Below the pieces are notes generated by a model, which was not told the DNA's origin, searched no databases, and worked only from the letters and a program-made list of their open reading frames with translations. Shown piece after piece: positions 25,841-33,955 of a stretch of DNA of 64,000 nucleotides; positions within the stretch are counted from its first letter, which is position 1; every line of letters starts with the position of its first letter. The DNA comes from Sphingomonas koreensis (GTDB taxonomy: Bacteria; Pseudomonadota; Alphaproteobacteria; Sphingomonadales; Sphingomonadaceae), in contig RCZF01000001.1 in assembly GCA_006438735.1 (NCBI GenBank), positions 1 to 64,000 of the forward strand, given 5' to 3'. Both the position numbers and the translations under genes were made by a program.

Positions 25841-28611
25841 CAGAAATGCACCTGCACGCCGCCGCGCAGCATGAAGCTGTAGCGTTCGCGTTCGACCAGC
25901 TGGCCGGGCGTGCCGATATAGCGCCGCCACGGCGCGTCGGTGAGATTGGTGCCGTCGGCGAACACCGTGAAATTGGGCGTGAGCTGATAGCTGGCGTGCA
26001 CGTCTAGCTGGCCGTTGTCGTCGGTATATTCGTCGGTCGAGGGATCGCTGCCGAGGACATCGAGATAGGCCGATCGGAACGAATAGGCGACCCGCGCCGC
26101 GAAGCCGTATTTCTCGTAGAACAATTGCAACGTTGATACGTCGTGCGACTGGAAGAACAGCGGCAGCTTGCCCGGCCGGAAATCGGGCGCCGTGGCGTGG
26201 CCTTCGACATAGGTGTAGTTTGCCGACAGGCCGAACCCGTCGAACGGCGCGGGCAGGAAGGTGAATTGCACCTGGCCGTTGACCTCGATGCCCTTCAATT
26301 CCTCGCTATCGGCGTTGATCGGCTGGCTAACGTCGGCCTCGTCATAAGTCACGCCGGCATAAGTGCCGCCGGCGATTAGCGCCTGCGTCGTGTAGATCGG
26401 ATTGTCGATATGCTTGTAGAACAGGCCGACCGAGATGATCCCTTGGCTGGGCAGATAATATTCCACCGCCGCATCGGCGTTGATCGCCTTCAACGGCTTG
26501 AGATCGGGATTGCCGAGCGAGATCGACTTAACGTTTTCGGTTTCGTCTTCGACAAGGATATAAGGCGCGAGATCGGGATAATTGGGCCGCCCGATCGAGG
26601 TCGTCACCGCGCCGCGCAGCACCAGCGACTGGCCGACCTCATATTTCGCGTTCAGCCCCGGGAACCAGTCGGTATAGCTCTTCTTGCCGAAGCTGTTGAA
26701 GCCATCGCCGAAGGTCGAGGCGTCATCGATGATCTTGGCCTTGGTCTTGTCCTCGGTATGCTCGAAGCGGACGCCGGGCACCAGCGTCAGCCCGCCGGTC
26801 TTGATCGTCAGCATCGCATAGCCGGCGGTGATCGATTCGCGCACGTCGTAATCGGCCGACAGCGAGTCCGCGATCGAGCCGCCTTCGTCGAGCGACACGA
26901 CATCGGGATTGGCGTTGACGTAAGCGCTTGCGGCGTCCCAATCGACGCGGTCGCCGAAATGATACATGCCGTCATAAAAGCCGGTGTCGTCGACATAGGC
27001 GAAGTCGCTCAGCGTGAACGCCGTGCCGCCCTTTTTGTAGGCAAGCGATTCCTCGTCGTCGCTTTTGTTGCGGGTCAGATATTTGGCGCCGATCTTGAGC
27101 GTAGAGCCATCGCCGATCGCTAGCGGCAACGCATAATCGGCGCGCGCCTGCCAAAGCTTTTCCACCGCGCGACGGTGATCGAAATTGACCTTGTTGAACT
27201 TGAAGTCGGATGGATCGTCGAACACGTTTCCTCGCGCGACGAACGTGTAAGGGTCGGTCGTCAAATCGTAATCGACCGTCGAATCGGGGCCGTTGAAGGT
27301 GAATTCGCTGCGCACCGGATCAAGCTTGATCGCGCGGGTATAGCCGCCCGACGCCGACAGATGGCCCGGCCCGACGTCGAACTCGCCGCCCAGCGTGGCC
27401 GAGCGCGTGTTGTCGTTCTCGCGCCGCCGACGCATCTTGATGCTGGTCGCGCCTTCGAAGGTGCCGCTCGTCGCGGTCTGGTTGGAGAAGTCCTCGGGGT
27501 CGCCGATCTCGATGATGTTCTGATCGCGATATTCATTGTCGGTGAATTTCGAATAGCTCGTGCGCAGGTAAAGCTGCGCGGCATCACTCGGCCGCCAGTC
27601 GAAATTGCCAACCACGCCGAGGCGGGTGCGCACAAGGTGGTAATCGCGCAAGCCGGCGTAATCGGGAACTACGAATCCGTTGATGGGATTATAGGCTTCC
27701 GATCCTTGGAAATTCTCGGATTCGATCGGCCGCCGGCTATAATTGACCGAAACGACTGCGCCGAATTGCTTGTCCGGCCCGAACAGCCCGCCGACCTGGC
27801 CATCGGCTTCCCACGGCGATTTGTGATTGAGCTTGTACCAGCCATAAGCGCCGCGCGCGTCGAAGAAGAAGTGCTTGTTGCGATCGAACGCGGTGACGGT
27901 GTCGATATCGACCGAGCCGCCGATCGCATTGGCGTCGAGATCGGGCGTCAGCGATTTCTGGATCACCACCGATTGGATCAGCGAGGAGGGCAGATCGTCG
28001 AGCTTGACCTGGCGGCCGTCGGGCTCGGGCGCGGGCAGCGTCTGGCCGTTGAGCGTGACGTTGACGAGATTGGGATCGACGCCGCGAATGATGACATAGC
28101 GGCCCTCGCCCTGATCGTTGGCGACAGAAATGCCGGGCAGGCGCTTGACCGCTTCGGCGACGTTCTGATCGGGCAGCTTGCCGACGTCATTGGCGTAAAG
28201 CGCCTCGACGACATTGTCGGCCGATTTCTTGGTCTGCAGCGCGCGCCGCTCGGCCAGGCGGTTGCCGGTGACGACGATGTCGCCGGCCGCCACGTCGCTG
28301 GTCAGCGCAATGACCGCCGGCTCGGCCGCGTCGCTCGCCAGGTCGATCGTCGTGGCGTCATAGCCGATGTAGTTGACCGTGACGGTGACCGGGCCGTTGG
28401 GCAGATTGTCGAGCGAAAATTCGCCGTCGGGCCCCGCCGTGGCGCTCGCGCCGCTCGCGGTCACCGTCGCGCCCGGCAGCGGCGTGCCCTTGGCGGCATC
28501 GACGACTCGCCCGCGCACGCTCGCCGCCATCGCCGGAAACGCCGCGAAAACGCCAACGCTCAACGCCAGCACAGCGCACACCGTGCGCGGCGCGATCAAC
28601 CCCTGTTTCAT
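25840..28611 (-). CDS. TonB-dependent receptor with carboxypeptidase-like N-terminal domain
   Basis: This outer-membrane receptor has 923 residues. A signal peptide (VLALSVGVFAAFPAMA) leads into a carboxypeptidase-regulatory-like domain (VRGRVVDAAKGTPLPGATV), a TonB-box-like GDIVVTGNRL, a plug (LPDQNVAEAVKRLPGISV) and a 22-strand-type barrel ending in Phe. It looks like the TonB-Xanth-Caul type. ATG 28611 has GGGGAA before it; the open frame runs to 29844 through the acyltransferase gene and is not real there. Its stop overlaps the start of the phytase-like gene, so the two should work together, most simply uptake of inositol phosphates or the products. Confidence 0.95.
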   Translation of the reverse strand: MKQGLIAPRTVCAVLALSVGVFAAFPAMAASVRGRVVDAAKGTPLPGATVTASGASATAGPDGEFSLDNLPNGPVTVTVNYIGYDATTIDLASDAAEPAVIALTSDVAAGDIVVTGNRLAERRALQTKKSADNVVEALYANDVGKLPDQNVAEAVKRLPGISVANDQGEGRYVIIRGVDPNLVNVTLNGQTLPAPEPDGRQVKLDDLPSSLIQSVVIQKSLTPDLDANAIGGSVDIDTVTAFDRNKHFFFDARGAYGWYKLNHKSPWEADGQVGGLFGPDKQFGAVVSVNYSRRPIESENFQGSEAYNPINGFVVPDYAGLRDYHLVRTRLGVVGNFDWRPSDAAQLYLRTSYSKFTDNEYRDQNIIEIGDPEDFSNQTATSGTFEGATSIKMRRRRENDNTRSATLGGEFDVGPGHLSASGGYTRAIKLDPVRSEFTFNGPDSTVDYDLTTDPYTFVARGNVFDDPSDFKFNKVNFDHRRAVEKLWQARADYALPLAIGDGSTLKIGAKYLTRNKSDDEESLAYKKGGTAFTLSDFAYVDDTGFYDGMYHFGDRVDWDAASAYVNANPDVVSLDEGGSIADSLSADYDVRESITAGYAMLTIKTGGLTLVPGVRFEHTEDKTKAKIIDDASTFGDGFNSFGKKSYTDWFPGLNAKYEVGQSLVLRGAVTTSIGRPNYPDLAPYILVEDETENVKSISLGNPDLKPLKAINADAAVEYYLPSQGIISVGLFYKHIDNPIYTTQALIAGGTYAGVTYDEADVSQPINADSEELKGIEVNGQVQFTFLPAPFDGFGLSANYTYVEGHATAPDFRPGKLPLFFQSHDVSTLQLFYEKYGFAARVAYSFRSAYLDVLGSDPSTDEYTDDNGQLDVHASYQLTPNFTVFADGTNLTDAPWRRYIGTPGQLVERERYSFMLRGGVQVHF

Positions 28612-28676
28612 TGTGATTCCCCAACGTTTGTGAACGCCGGGTAGGATCCGTCTGCGTCGGTTGCGTGATGCTTCGA

Positions 28677-29765
28677 TTACCGATCGATGACAGCGAGCGT
28701 TTTTTTGGGCGGCGCGCGCCAGCCGTTGATCCAGCGCTGCGCCGGTCGCTCGACGACGTGATAGAGCGCGATCGACGCGGCCAGGACGATCAGCAGGAAC
28801 AGCGCGATCTGCGCCGCCGGCACGTCGCGCGGGTCGTCGACAATCGCGAGTTTGAACAGCACGAACAGCAGGAAATGCGACAGATAGGTCGCATAGCTGA
28901 TCTCGCCGAGATAATGCAGCGCCCGCCCGTCGAGCGGGTTCCAGCGCATGCCCGAGGTCAACGCCAGCGCGATCAGCGCCGCGGCGAAGCCGGGCGCCAC
29001 CGCCAGCGTCTCGGGCAATCGCCCGCTCGCCCAGCCGCCGAGCAACGCGGCCGCCAGCGCCCCCGCGGCAACCGCAAAGCGCAGCGGCGTCGCCGCCCAG
29101 CGCAGCCACAAGGCGCACAGCGCCGTCCCCGCGCTGAATTCGATCAGGCAGCGCAGCAGTCCCAGCCGGTCGATCGCCGTGCCGAGCGTCGCCGCACCGG
29201 CCCAATGCATCGCAGCATGAAGCAGCGCGAACAGCCCGGCCAGCACGGCGAGGATCACCGGCGTCGGCGTTCGCCGCCAGTCGATCGCCAGCGTCAGCAG
29301 CGGGAATATCAGATAGGCACCGAGCTCGACGCTGATCGACCAGGCCGGCACGTTCCACGCCAGCCCACGGGTGAAGCCCCAATCCTGCAGCAACAGAATG
29401 TTGAGCGGCAGCGTCGCCCAGGGAAACTGATCGGCTGGCCGCCCAGTCGCGATCAACAGCAGCGCCAGCGCGACGGCGACGCCGAGCATGAACAGATGCA
29501 GCGGCCACACCCGGGCGATCCGCCGCTTGAGGAAATCGGGCGCCGCGACTAGCCCGTCGCGCCGCAGCCGCTCGCCCCAACTCAGCCAGATCACGAAGCC
29601 CGACAGCAGAAAGAAGAAATCGACCGCGAGATAGCCCTTGGCGAATATCGCGACCAGGCTCGCCGGCGCGAACGCCATCGACAAGCGGATATGATAGAGC
29701 ACGACGAACCACGCCGCGATCCCGCGAACCGAGGTCAGCGCGCGAAGCTCGGGTCTGGCGGTCAT
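28677..29765 (-). CDS. Acyltransferase 3 family membrane protein
   Basis: This is a polytopic O-acyltransferase of the OafA/YrhL type with 362 residues and about ten membrane helices. Typical blocks are LRALTSVRGIAAWFVVLYHI at the N-terminus with the catalytic His, then GYLAVDFFFLLSGFVI, FLKRRIARVWPLHL and ISYATYLSHF. The ATG overlaps the stop of the O-antigen-ligase-like gene as ATGA, so the two are translationally coupled. It probably decorates the polysaccharide made by these genes. Confidence 0.93.
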   Translation of the reverse strand: MTARPELRALTSVRGIAAWFVVLYHIRLSMAFAPASLVAIFAKGYLAVDFFFLLSGFVIWLSWGERLRRDGLVAAPDFLKRRIARVWPLHLFMLGVAVALALLLIATGRPADQFPWATLPLNILLLQDWGFTRGLAWNVPAWSISVELGAYLIFPLLTLAIDWRRTPTPVILAVLAGLFALLHAAMHWAGAATLGTAIDRLGLLRCLIEFSAGTALCALWLRWAATPLRFAVAAGALAAALLGGWASGRLPETLAVAPGFAAALIALALTSGMRWNPLDGRALHYLGEISYATYLSHFLLFVLFKLAIVDDPRDVPAAQIALFLLIVLAASIALYHVVERPAQRWINGWRAPPKKTLAVIDR

Positions 29766-31192
29766 CTTGATGCCGGGCCGGGGATTGTCTCCCCACCCGC
29801 TTGGCGGATTGCCGCCCCGCGATTGGGTCTGGGGGCTGATGCATCTCCCGCCGCCGCTCGCTTCCCCATCGGCCGCCAAGCCGTCTGGTTGCGCCGCCGC
29901 CGCAAATAGGTGTCGAGCCCGATCTGCGCGGCGATCAGCTGGAAGACGAACGGCTGGAAGGCGATGGCGATGAACGCCGCGCCGAGCAGATAGATCAGAT
30001 GCGCCGCCTGCAGCGCGCTGGCCAGCGGCGCGATCCAGGCTTCGTCGGGATCGGCCGATCGGCGATAACGCCGCCGCACCGCCTCCATCCGCACCAGCCC
30101 GATCAGGTTGATCGCCAGCCATAGCGCGAGCCCGGGATAGCCCTGCTCGCCGAGCATCTCGAAATAGGCGCTGTGATAGGCGCGCGCGGCATCGATCTGC
30201 AGCGTGGTGTCGACGGTCGCCTGGCCGCCCTGCTGCGTCACGTCGACAGTGTCGTAGCGGATGTGATTGCCGCGATACGCCTCGAAGCCGCCGCCGAACG
30301 GATGCTCCTTGGCGTAACCGATCGTCCATTGCCACACCGCGAGCCGGGTCGAGGCCGAGGCGTCGCCCTGATAGCTCTGGATCGTGCTCATCCGCTGCGT
30401 GAACGCGGCCGGCAGGAACGGCACGGCGATCGCCAGCGCAAGGCCGAGCCCGCCGAGATAGAGCAGCCGGCGCTTGACGTTGCGCAGCATCAGCAGCGCG
30501 AGCAGGCCGATGCACAAAAGGCCGGTGCGCGTCGATGTGCCGACCGGGATCAGCAGACACGAAAACACCAGCGCGTAGGCGAACGCCTTCACGCGCCAAT
30601 CGGGCTTGAACACCGTGCCGTGCTGCGTGAACCACAGGATCAGCGGCACGATCGCCACCGCCACGGTCGAGATCGTGCTGCCTTCGTAAAGCCCCGAATT
30701 GCTCGTCACCATCAGGTTGAGCTCGCCATAGCCGCCGCCGCTCGCCAGCGTCTTGATTCCGCCGATGATGATGATCGACGCCGCCGACAGCACCATGAAC
30801 AACAGCAGCGATTCGACCCGCAGCTTGGTGCGCAGCGTCAGCGGCAGGAACGCGGCGAACGCCAGCGCCTTCCACACCCAGCCCCATTTATCGAGCGCGG
30901 GCAGGGGGAAATCGGCGTGCAGCGTGGTGATTCCGCAATAGATCAGCAGCAGCACGATCAGGAATTGCCGCGGCGCCACGCGCACGTCGCGTTTGTCGTC
31001 GAACAACGCCCAGCCGCCCACCGCGAGCGCGGCGGCGATCAGCGAGATCGGCACCGAATTGAGCAGCAGATAGGTCAGCCGCTGCGGCGAGACGATGTCG
31101 ATATAAATATAGGCGAGCACGAACAGAAACGGCTTGCGCAGCCCCATGCCGAGCAGCGCGAACAGAAATCCGATGAAGGCGAGATCACGCAC
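29762..31192 (-). CDS. O-antigen-ligase/Wzy-like protein, exosortase A-associated (TIGR03097 type)
   Basis: The product has 476 residues and about eleven membrane helices, with the large loop typical of Wzy/WaaL proteins (GTSTRTGLL, HPFGGGFEAYRGN, ARAYHSAYFEMLGEQGYPGL). The start RDLAFIGFLFALLGMGLRKP, then DIVSPQRLTYLLLNSVPIS, matches the putative O-glycosylation ligase linked to exosortase A systems. I chose GTG 31192 because GGAGGA lies eight bases before it. A 42-residue ORF overlaps its start. The neighbouring glycosyltransferase belongs to the same system; the exosortase is not in the window. Confidence 0.88.
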   Translation of the reverse strand: MRDLAFIGFLFALLGMGLRKPFLFVLAYIYIDIVSPQRLTYLLLNSVPISLIAAALAVGGWALFDDKRDVRVAPRQFLIVLLLIYCGITTLHADFPLPALDKWGWVWKALAFAAFLPLTLRTKLRVESLLLFMVLSAASIIIIGGIKTLASGGGYGELNLMVTSNSGLYEGSTISTVAVAIVPLILWFTQHGTVFKPDWRVKAFAYALVFSCLLIPVGTSTRTGLLCIGLLALLMLRNVKRRLLYLGGLGLALAIAVPFLPAAFTQRMSTIQSYQGDASASTRLAVWQWTIGYAKEHPFGGGFEAYRGNHIRYDTVDVTQQGGQATVDTTLQIDAARAYHSAYFEMLGEQGYPGLALWLAINLIGLVRMEAVRRRYRRSADPDEAWIAPLASALQAAHLIYLLGAAFIAIAFQPFVFQLIAAQIGLDTYLRRRRNQTAWRPMGKRAAAGDASAPRPNRGAAIRQAGGETIPGPASR

Positions 31193-31313
31193 GCGGCTCG
31201 TCCTCCGGCCGGCTCGCGGGCGGATCGCCATCGAGATCGGGCCGCCGCAGCAGCATGATCGCAGCCAGCATCATCAGCGCGTGCGTCAGCCCGAGCGCGA
31301 AATTGTCGATCAT
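31185..31313 (-). CDS. Small membrane protein leading the polysaccharide operon, 42 residues
   Basis: An ORF from ATG 31313 reads MIDNFALGLTHALMMLAAIM, then LLRRPDLDGDPPASR and a short charged end. It has one hydrophobic helix followed by a charged tail. Its TGA (31185-31187) lies inside the start region of the next gene, overlapping it by eight bases, which is the arrangement of a translationally coupled leader gene. The ribosome binding site of this ORF itself is weak. I know of no named family. It could be a small subunit of the ligase or only a coupling ORF. Confidence 0.5.
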   Translation of the reverse strand: MIDNFALGLTHALMMLAAIMLLRRPDLDGDPPASRPEDEPRA

Positions 31314-31418
31314 GGCGGGCGGCCGTGCCTTCCTGCTCGCGGGAGTTGCGATTGCCTTGGTCTAGCCGCGCCAGGTTGACGCGCCGTTAAACAGTCCGCG
31401 TGCAGGAAGTGCGTCACG

Positions 31419-32660
31419 ATGCGCATTCTGCATATCCTTGATCACGGCCTGCCGCTGCACAGCGGTTACACCTTTCGCACCCGCGCGATCCTCAAGGCGC
31501 AGGAGGCAATGGGGTGGACCGTCGAAGCGGTTACCGGCCCGCGCCACGGCGCCGCGCCAGCGTCGGTCGAAACTGTCGATGGCCTCACGTTTCACCGCAC
31601 CTCGCCGCCGCGCGGGGCGATTCCACTGCTCGGCGAGGCACGCGAGATTGCCGCCTTCGCACGCCGTATCGATGCGGTCGTCGCGGCGTTCCGGCCGGAT
31701 ATTCTTCATGCGCATTCGCCGGTGCTCGATGCGCTCGCCGCGCTTCGCGTGGCGCGGCGTCGCCGGCTGCCGCTGGTCTATGAGATTCGCGCGTTCTGGG
31801 AGGATGCCGCGGTCGGCAACGGCACGGGCCGCGAAGGCTCGGCGCGCTATCGGCTGACCAACCGACTCGAAAGCTGGGCGGTGTGCCGCGCCGATGCGGT
31901 GGCGGTGATCTGCGAAGGGCTGCGCGACGATCTGATCGGGCGCGGCGTCGATCCGGGCAAGATCATGGTGTCGCCCAACGGCGTCGATCTGACGCTGTTC
32001 GGCGATCCGCCGCCCCGCGACGACGCGCTCGGCGCCACGCTCGGGCTCGATGGGGCGGAAGTGATCGGCTTCATCGGCAGCTTCTACGATTACGAAGGGC
32101 TCGACGATCTGATCGCGGCGATGCCCGCGCTGGTCGCCGCACGGCCCGCGGCGATGCTGCTGCTGGTCGGCGGCGGGCCGATGCACTCGGCGCTGCGTGC
32201 GCAAGCCGCCGCGTCGCCCGCCGCCGATCGCATCCGCTTCGTCGGCCGGGTGCCGCATGACGAGGTCGATCGCTACTACAGCCTGGTCGATGTGCTCGCT
32301 TATCCGCGCAAGGCGATGCGGCTGACCGAGCTGGTGACGCCATTGAAACCGCTCGAGGCGATGGCGCAGCGCCGTCTGGTCGCCGCCTCGAACGTCGGCG
32401 GCCACCGCGAGCTGATTCGCGACGGCGATACCGGCACGTTGTTTCCGCCCGACGATCCCGCCGCGATGGCGGCGTCGCTCGCGGCGCTACTCGGCGATCG
32501 CAGCGCTTGGGCGGCGCGCCGCGCGCGGGGCCGCGCGTTCGTCGAGGCCGAACGTAACTGGTCGTCAAATATTTCGCGTTACGCCCCCGTCTATCGGTCA
32601 CTCATCAACGTCGCAGCAACGGACCAATCATGTTCGCTTATCCCCCCCGTCGCCGCCTGA
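31419..32660 (+). CDS. Glycosyltransferase, exosortase A-associated Daro_2409 family (TIGR04063 type)
   Basis: This is a GT-B, GT4-type glycosyltransferase of 413 residues. The N-terminus MRILHILDHGLPLHSGYTFR is the signature of the Daro_2409 family found with exosortase A systems. The C-terminal half has GSFYDYEGLDDLIAAMP and, in place of the usual E-x7-E, the ELVTPLKPLEAMA donor-sugar motif. AGGAAG lies eight bases before the ATG. It is divergent from the ligase operon across a 105-base gap that should hold both promoters. The next gene overlaps its end by 31 bases. Confidence 0.92.
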   Translation: MRILHILDHGLPLHSGYTFRTRAILKAQEAMGWTVEAVTGPRHGAAPASVETVDGLTFHRTSPPRGAIPLLGEAREIAAFARRIDAVVAAFRPDILHAHSPVLDALAALRVARRRRLPLVYEIRAFWEDAAVGNGTGREGSARYRLTNRLESWAVCRADAVAVICEGLRDDLIGRGVDPGKIMVSPNGVDLTLFGDPPPRDDALGATLGLDGAEVIGFIGSFYDYEGLDDLIAAMPALVAARPAAMLLLVGGGPMHSALRAQAAASPAADRIRFVGRVPHDEVDRYYSLVDVLAYPRKAMRLTELVTPLKPLEAMAQRRLVAASNVGGHRELIRDGDTGTLFPPDDPAAMAASLAALLGDRSAWAARRARGRAFVEAERNWSSNISRYAPVYRSLINVAATDQSCSLIPPVAA

Positions 32661-33385
32661 TCCTTCCACTCGCGCCCGCCATCGGCGGGGGGGCGGGCCT
32701 GCTGTTCGCCCTGCTGATCGCGCTCGCGCCGGGCGCGGTACTCGATCGCCTGGTCGATGCCAGCCAGATCCCTGCGGTCATTGGCGCCGCCGCGCCCCCG
32801 CTCGGCGGCACCGCGCGCGCGGTGCTGGTGATCTTCGGCGGCGGCGGTTTGGCGCTGCTTGCCGGTCTGGCCAGCTGGTTGGTCGTCGGGTCGCGCGCCG
32901 TCGCGCTCGGTCGTCCGGTTGCGCCGATCGGCGACGGCGACGCGGTCCCGGTGCTGCGCCGTGCCGATTCGCATCCCGATGCGCCGGCGCGCCGCCCGGT
33001 GTTCGCCGGTCGGGACCTCGGCACGCCGTTGCTCGATGTCGCCGTGCCCGAGCCGGCGGTCGATCTGCCGGTCGATCTCGGCGTCACGCTCGCCGCTTAT
33101 GATCCTGCTGCGATCCCTGAAGCGCCGCGCGAGCCGGTCCGGCCGGTAGCGTCGCTCGTCAAGTTTGCGCGCCCGCAATTGATCGATCCCGGCGATCGCT
33201 TCGAGAGCTTCGATCCCGGCGCGCTGATCGAGCCCGGCGCGACGATCCACGCGCTGCTCGATCGCCTCGAACGCGGCGTCTCGCGCCCCGATCGCCATAC
33301 GCCGACGCCGATCCGCCCGTCGCCCGCCGCCGCCGATGGGTTACAACAGGCGCTCGGCACGCTCCGCCGGCTCGCCGCCGGCTAG
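32630..33385 (+). CDS. Two-helix membrane protein of unknown function
   Basis: Two hydrophobic segments near residues 10-36 (PLAPAIGGGAGLLFALLIAL) and 62-88 (RAVLVIFGGGGLALLAGLAS) precede a long Pro/Asp-rich soluble part of about 160 residues, ending in a helical segment ADGLQQALGTLRRL. It overlaps the glycosyltransferase by 31 bases and is probably cotranscribed. No family recognised. Context suggests polysaccharide export or assembly, but this is a guess. Its stop overlaps that of the convergent gene. Confidence 0.7.
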   Translation: MFAYPPRRRLILPLAPAIGGGAGLLFALLIALAPGAVLDRLVDASQIPAVIGAAAPPLGGTARAVLVIFGGGGLALLAGLASWLVVGSRAVALGRPVAPIGDGDAVPVLRRADSHPDAPARRPVFAGRDLGTPLLDVAVPEPAVDLPVDLGVTLAAYDPAAIPEAPREPVRPVASLVKFARPQLIDPGDRFESFDPGALIEPGATIHALLDRLERGVSRPDRHTPTPIRPSPAAADGLQQALGTLRRLAAG

Positions 33386-33681
33386 ATTTCGACGGTCAGC
33401 GCCTCGATTCTCAGTTCCGCACGAAGATCCGTCCGAACGATATCGACAATGCCGATGTCGGCGACCAAATGGCCGCGCAGGTCGAACTCATGTTCGTCCA
33501 ACGCCTCGATCCAGCCGTCGAGATCGCAGCTGTCCGGCCCGCTCATTATAATGGAATGCCGCGCCCCGGTGAACGTCGCGCTCGCCCAGCGCGTCGCCTC
33601 CCCCGCGGTGACGGCAAGGCCTGGGCTGCTCTCGGTCAGCGCGCGCGCGAGCAGCGTGCCGGCATCCGGCCCGCGGCTCAT
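33382..33681 (-). CDS. Hypothetical protein, 99 residues
   Basis: From ATG 33681 (MSRGPDAGTLLARALTE) the product looks like a small mixed alpha/beta soluble protein; it includes WASATFTGARHSIIMSG and a regular C-terminal beta stretch (VADIGIVDIVRTDLRAEL). The start overlaps the upstream stop as ATGA, so it is coupled to the small DNA-binding-like gene. The pair is divergent from the S24 repressor. I do not recognise it. The strong coupling and coding character support a real gene. Confidence 0.75.
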   Translation of the reverse strand: MSRGPDAGTLLARALTESSPGLAVTAGEATRWASATFTGARHSIIMSGPDSCDLDGWIEALDEHEFDLRGHLVADIGIVDIVRTDLRAELRIEALTVEI

Positions 33682-33863
33682 CGACCGTCTCCGACGCACG
33701 TCTCGAGGAAGGCTTCGACCCGCCGGGCCGTCCGCGCGCGTAATTCGCGACCGTTGCGCAAGTCTCTGACCAGCCGGGGATCGTTGATTGCCAAGCGGCC
33801 GAATTTGGTCGGCGGCATGTCGCTGGACCGCAGAAAACGCTCAACCTTTCGCAGCACGGACAT
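33678..33863 (-). CDS. Small helix-turn-helix-like protein, 61 residues
   Basis: The product MSVLRKVERFLRSSDMPPTK FGRLAINDPRLVRDLRNGRE has the spacing of a short Cro/C1-like helix-turn-helix, with a recognition-helix-like NDPRLVRDLRNG. AGGAGGT lies eight bases before ATG 33863, an unusually good site. Its stop overlaps the next gene (ATGA). The promoter region upstream carries a GTTC-N7-GTTC box about 30 bases before the ATG. A DNA-binding role is likely from the helix pattern but not shown. Confidence 0.78.
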   Translation of the reverse strand: MSVLRKVERFLRSSDMPPTKFGRLAINDPRLVRDLRNGRELRARTARRVEAFLETCVGDGR

Positions 33864-33892
33864 TGACCGGCACCTCCTGATTCTCTGACTAT

Positions 33893-33907
33893 GTTCCTTT
33901 TCTGTTC
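33893..33907. promoter_or_regulatory. Candidate LexA-type SOS box (GTTC-N7-GTTC)
   Basis: GTTC at 33893-33896 and again at 33904-33907, with exactly seven bases between, matches the alphaproteobacterial LexA box. The spacer CTTTTCT is T-rich as in known boxes. It lies in the divergent gap, 30 bases from the start of the minus-strand small operon and upstream of the S24 repressor promoter. Confidence 0.5.
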
Positions 33908-33920
33908 CGCCGTTTCCAAC

Positions 33921-33949
33921 TTGTCTAGGAAAAATCCTACGCGTATAAA
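33921..33949 (+). promoter_or_regulatory. Promoter of the S24 repressor with internal palindromic operator; leaderless
   Basis: TTGTCT (33921-33926), 17 bases, then TATAAA (33944-33949) is a strong sigma-70 match. Six bases later comes the ATG at 33956, so transcription would begin at or next to the start codon and the mRNA would be leaderless; no ribosome binding site is present. The spacer holds the perfect inverted repeat TAGGA-AAAA-TCCTA (33926-33939), a fitting site for self-repression. Confidence 0.65.
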
Positions 33950-33955
33950 CCGACA

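Noticed and set aside
28612..29844. Long N-terminal extension of the TonB receptor frame
   Set aside because: It is an out-of-frame reading of the acyltransferase gene; the receptor has a signal peptide and ribosome binding site at 28611.
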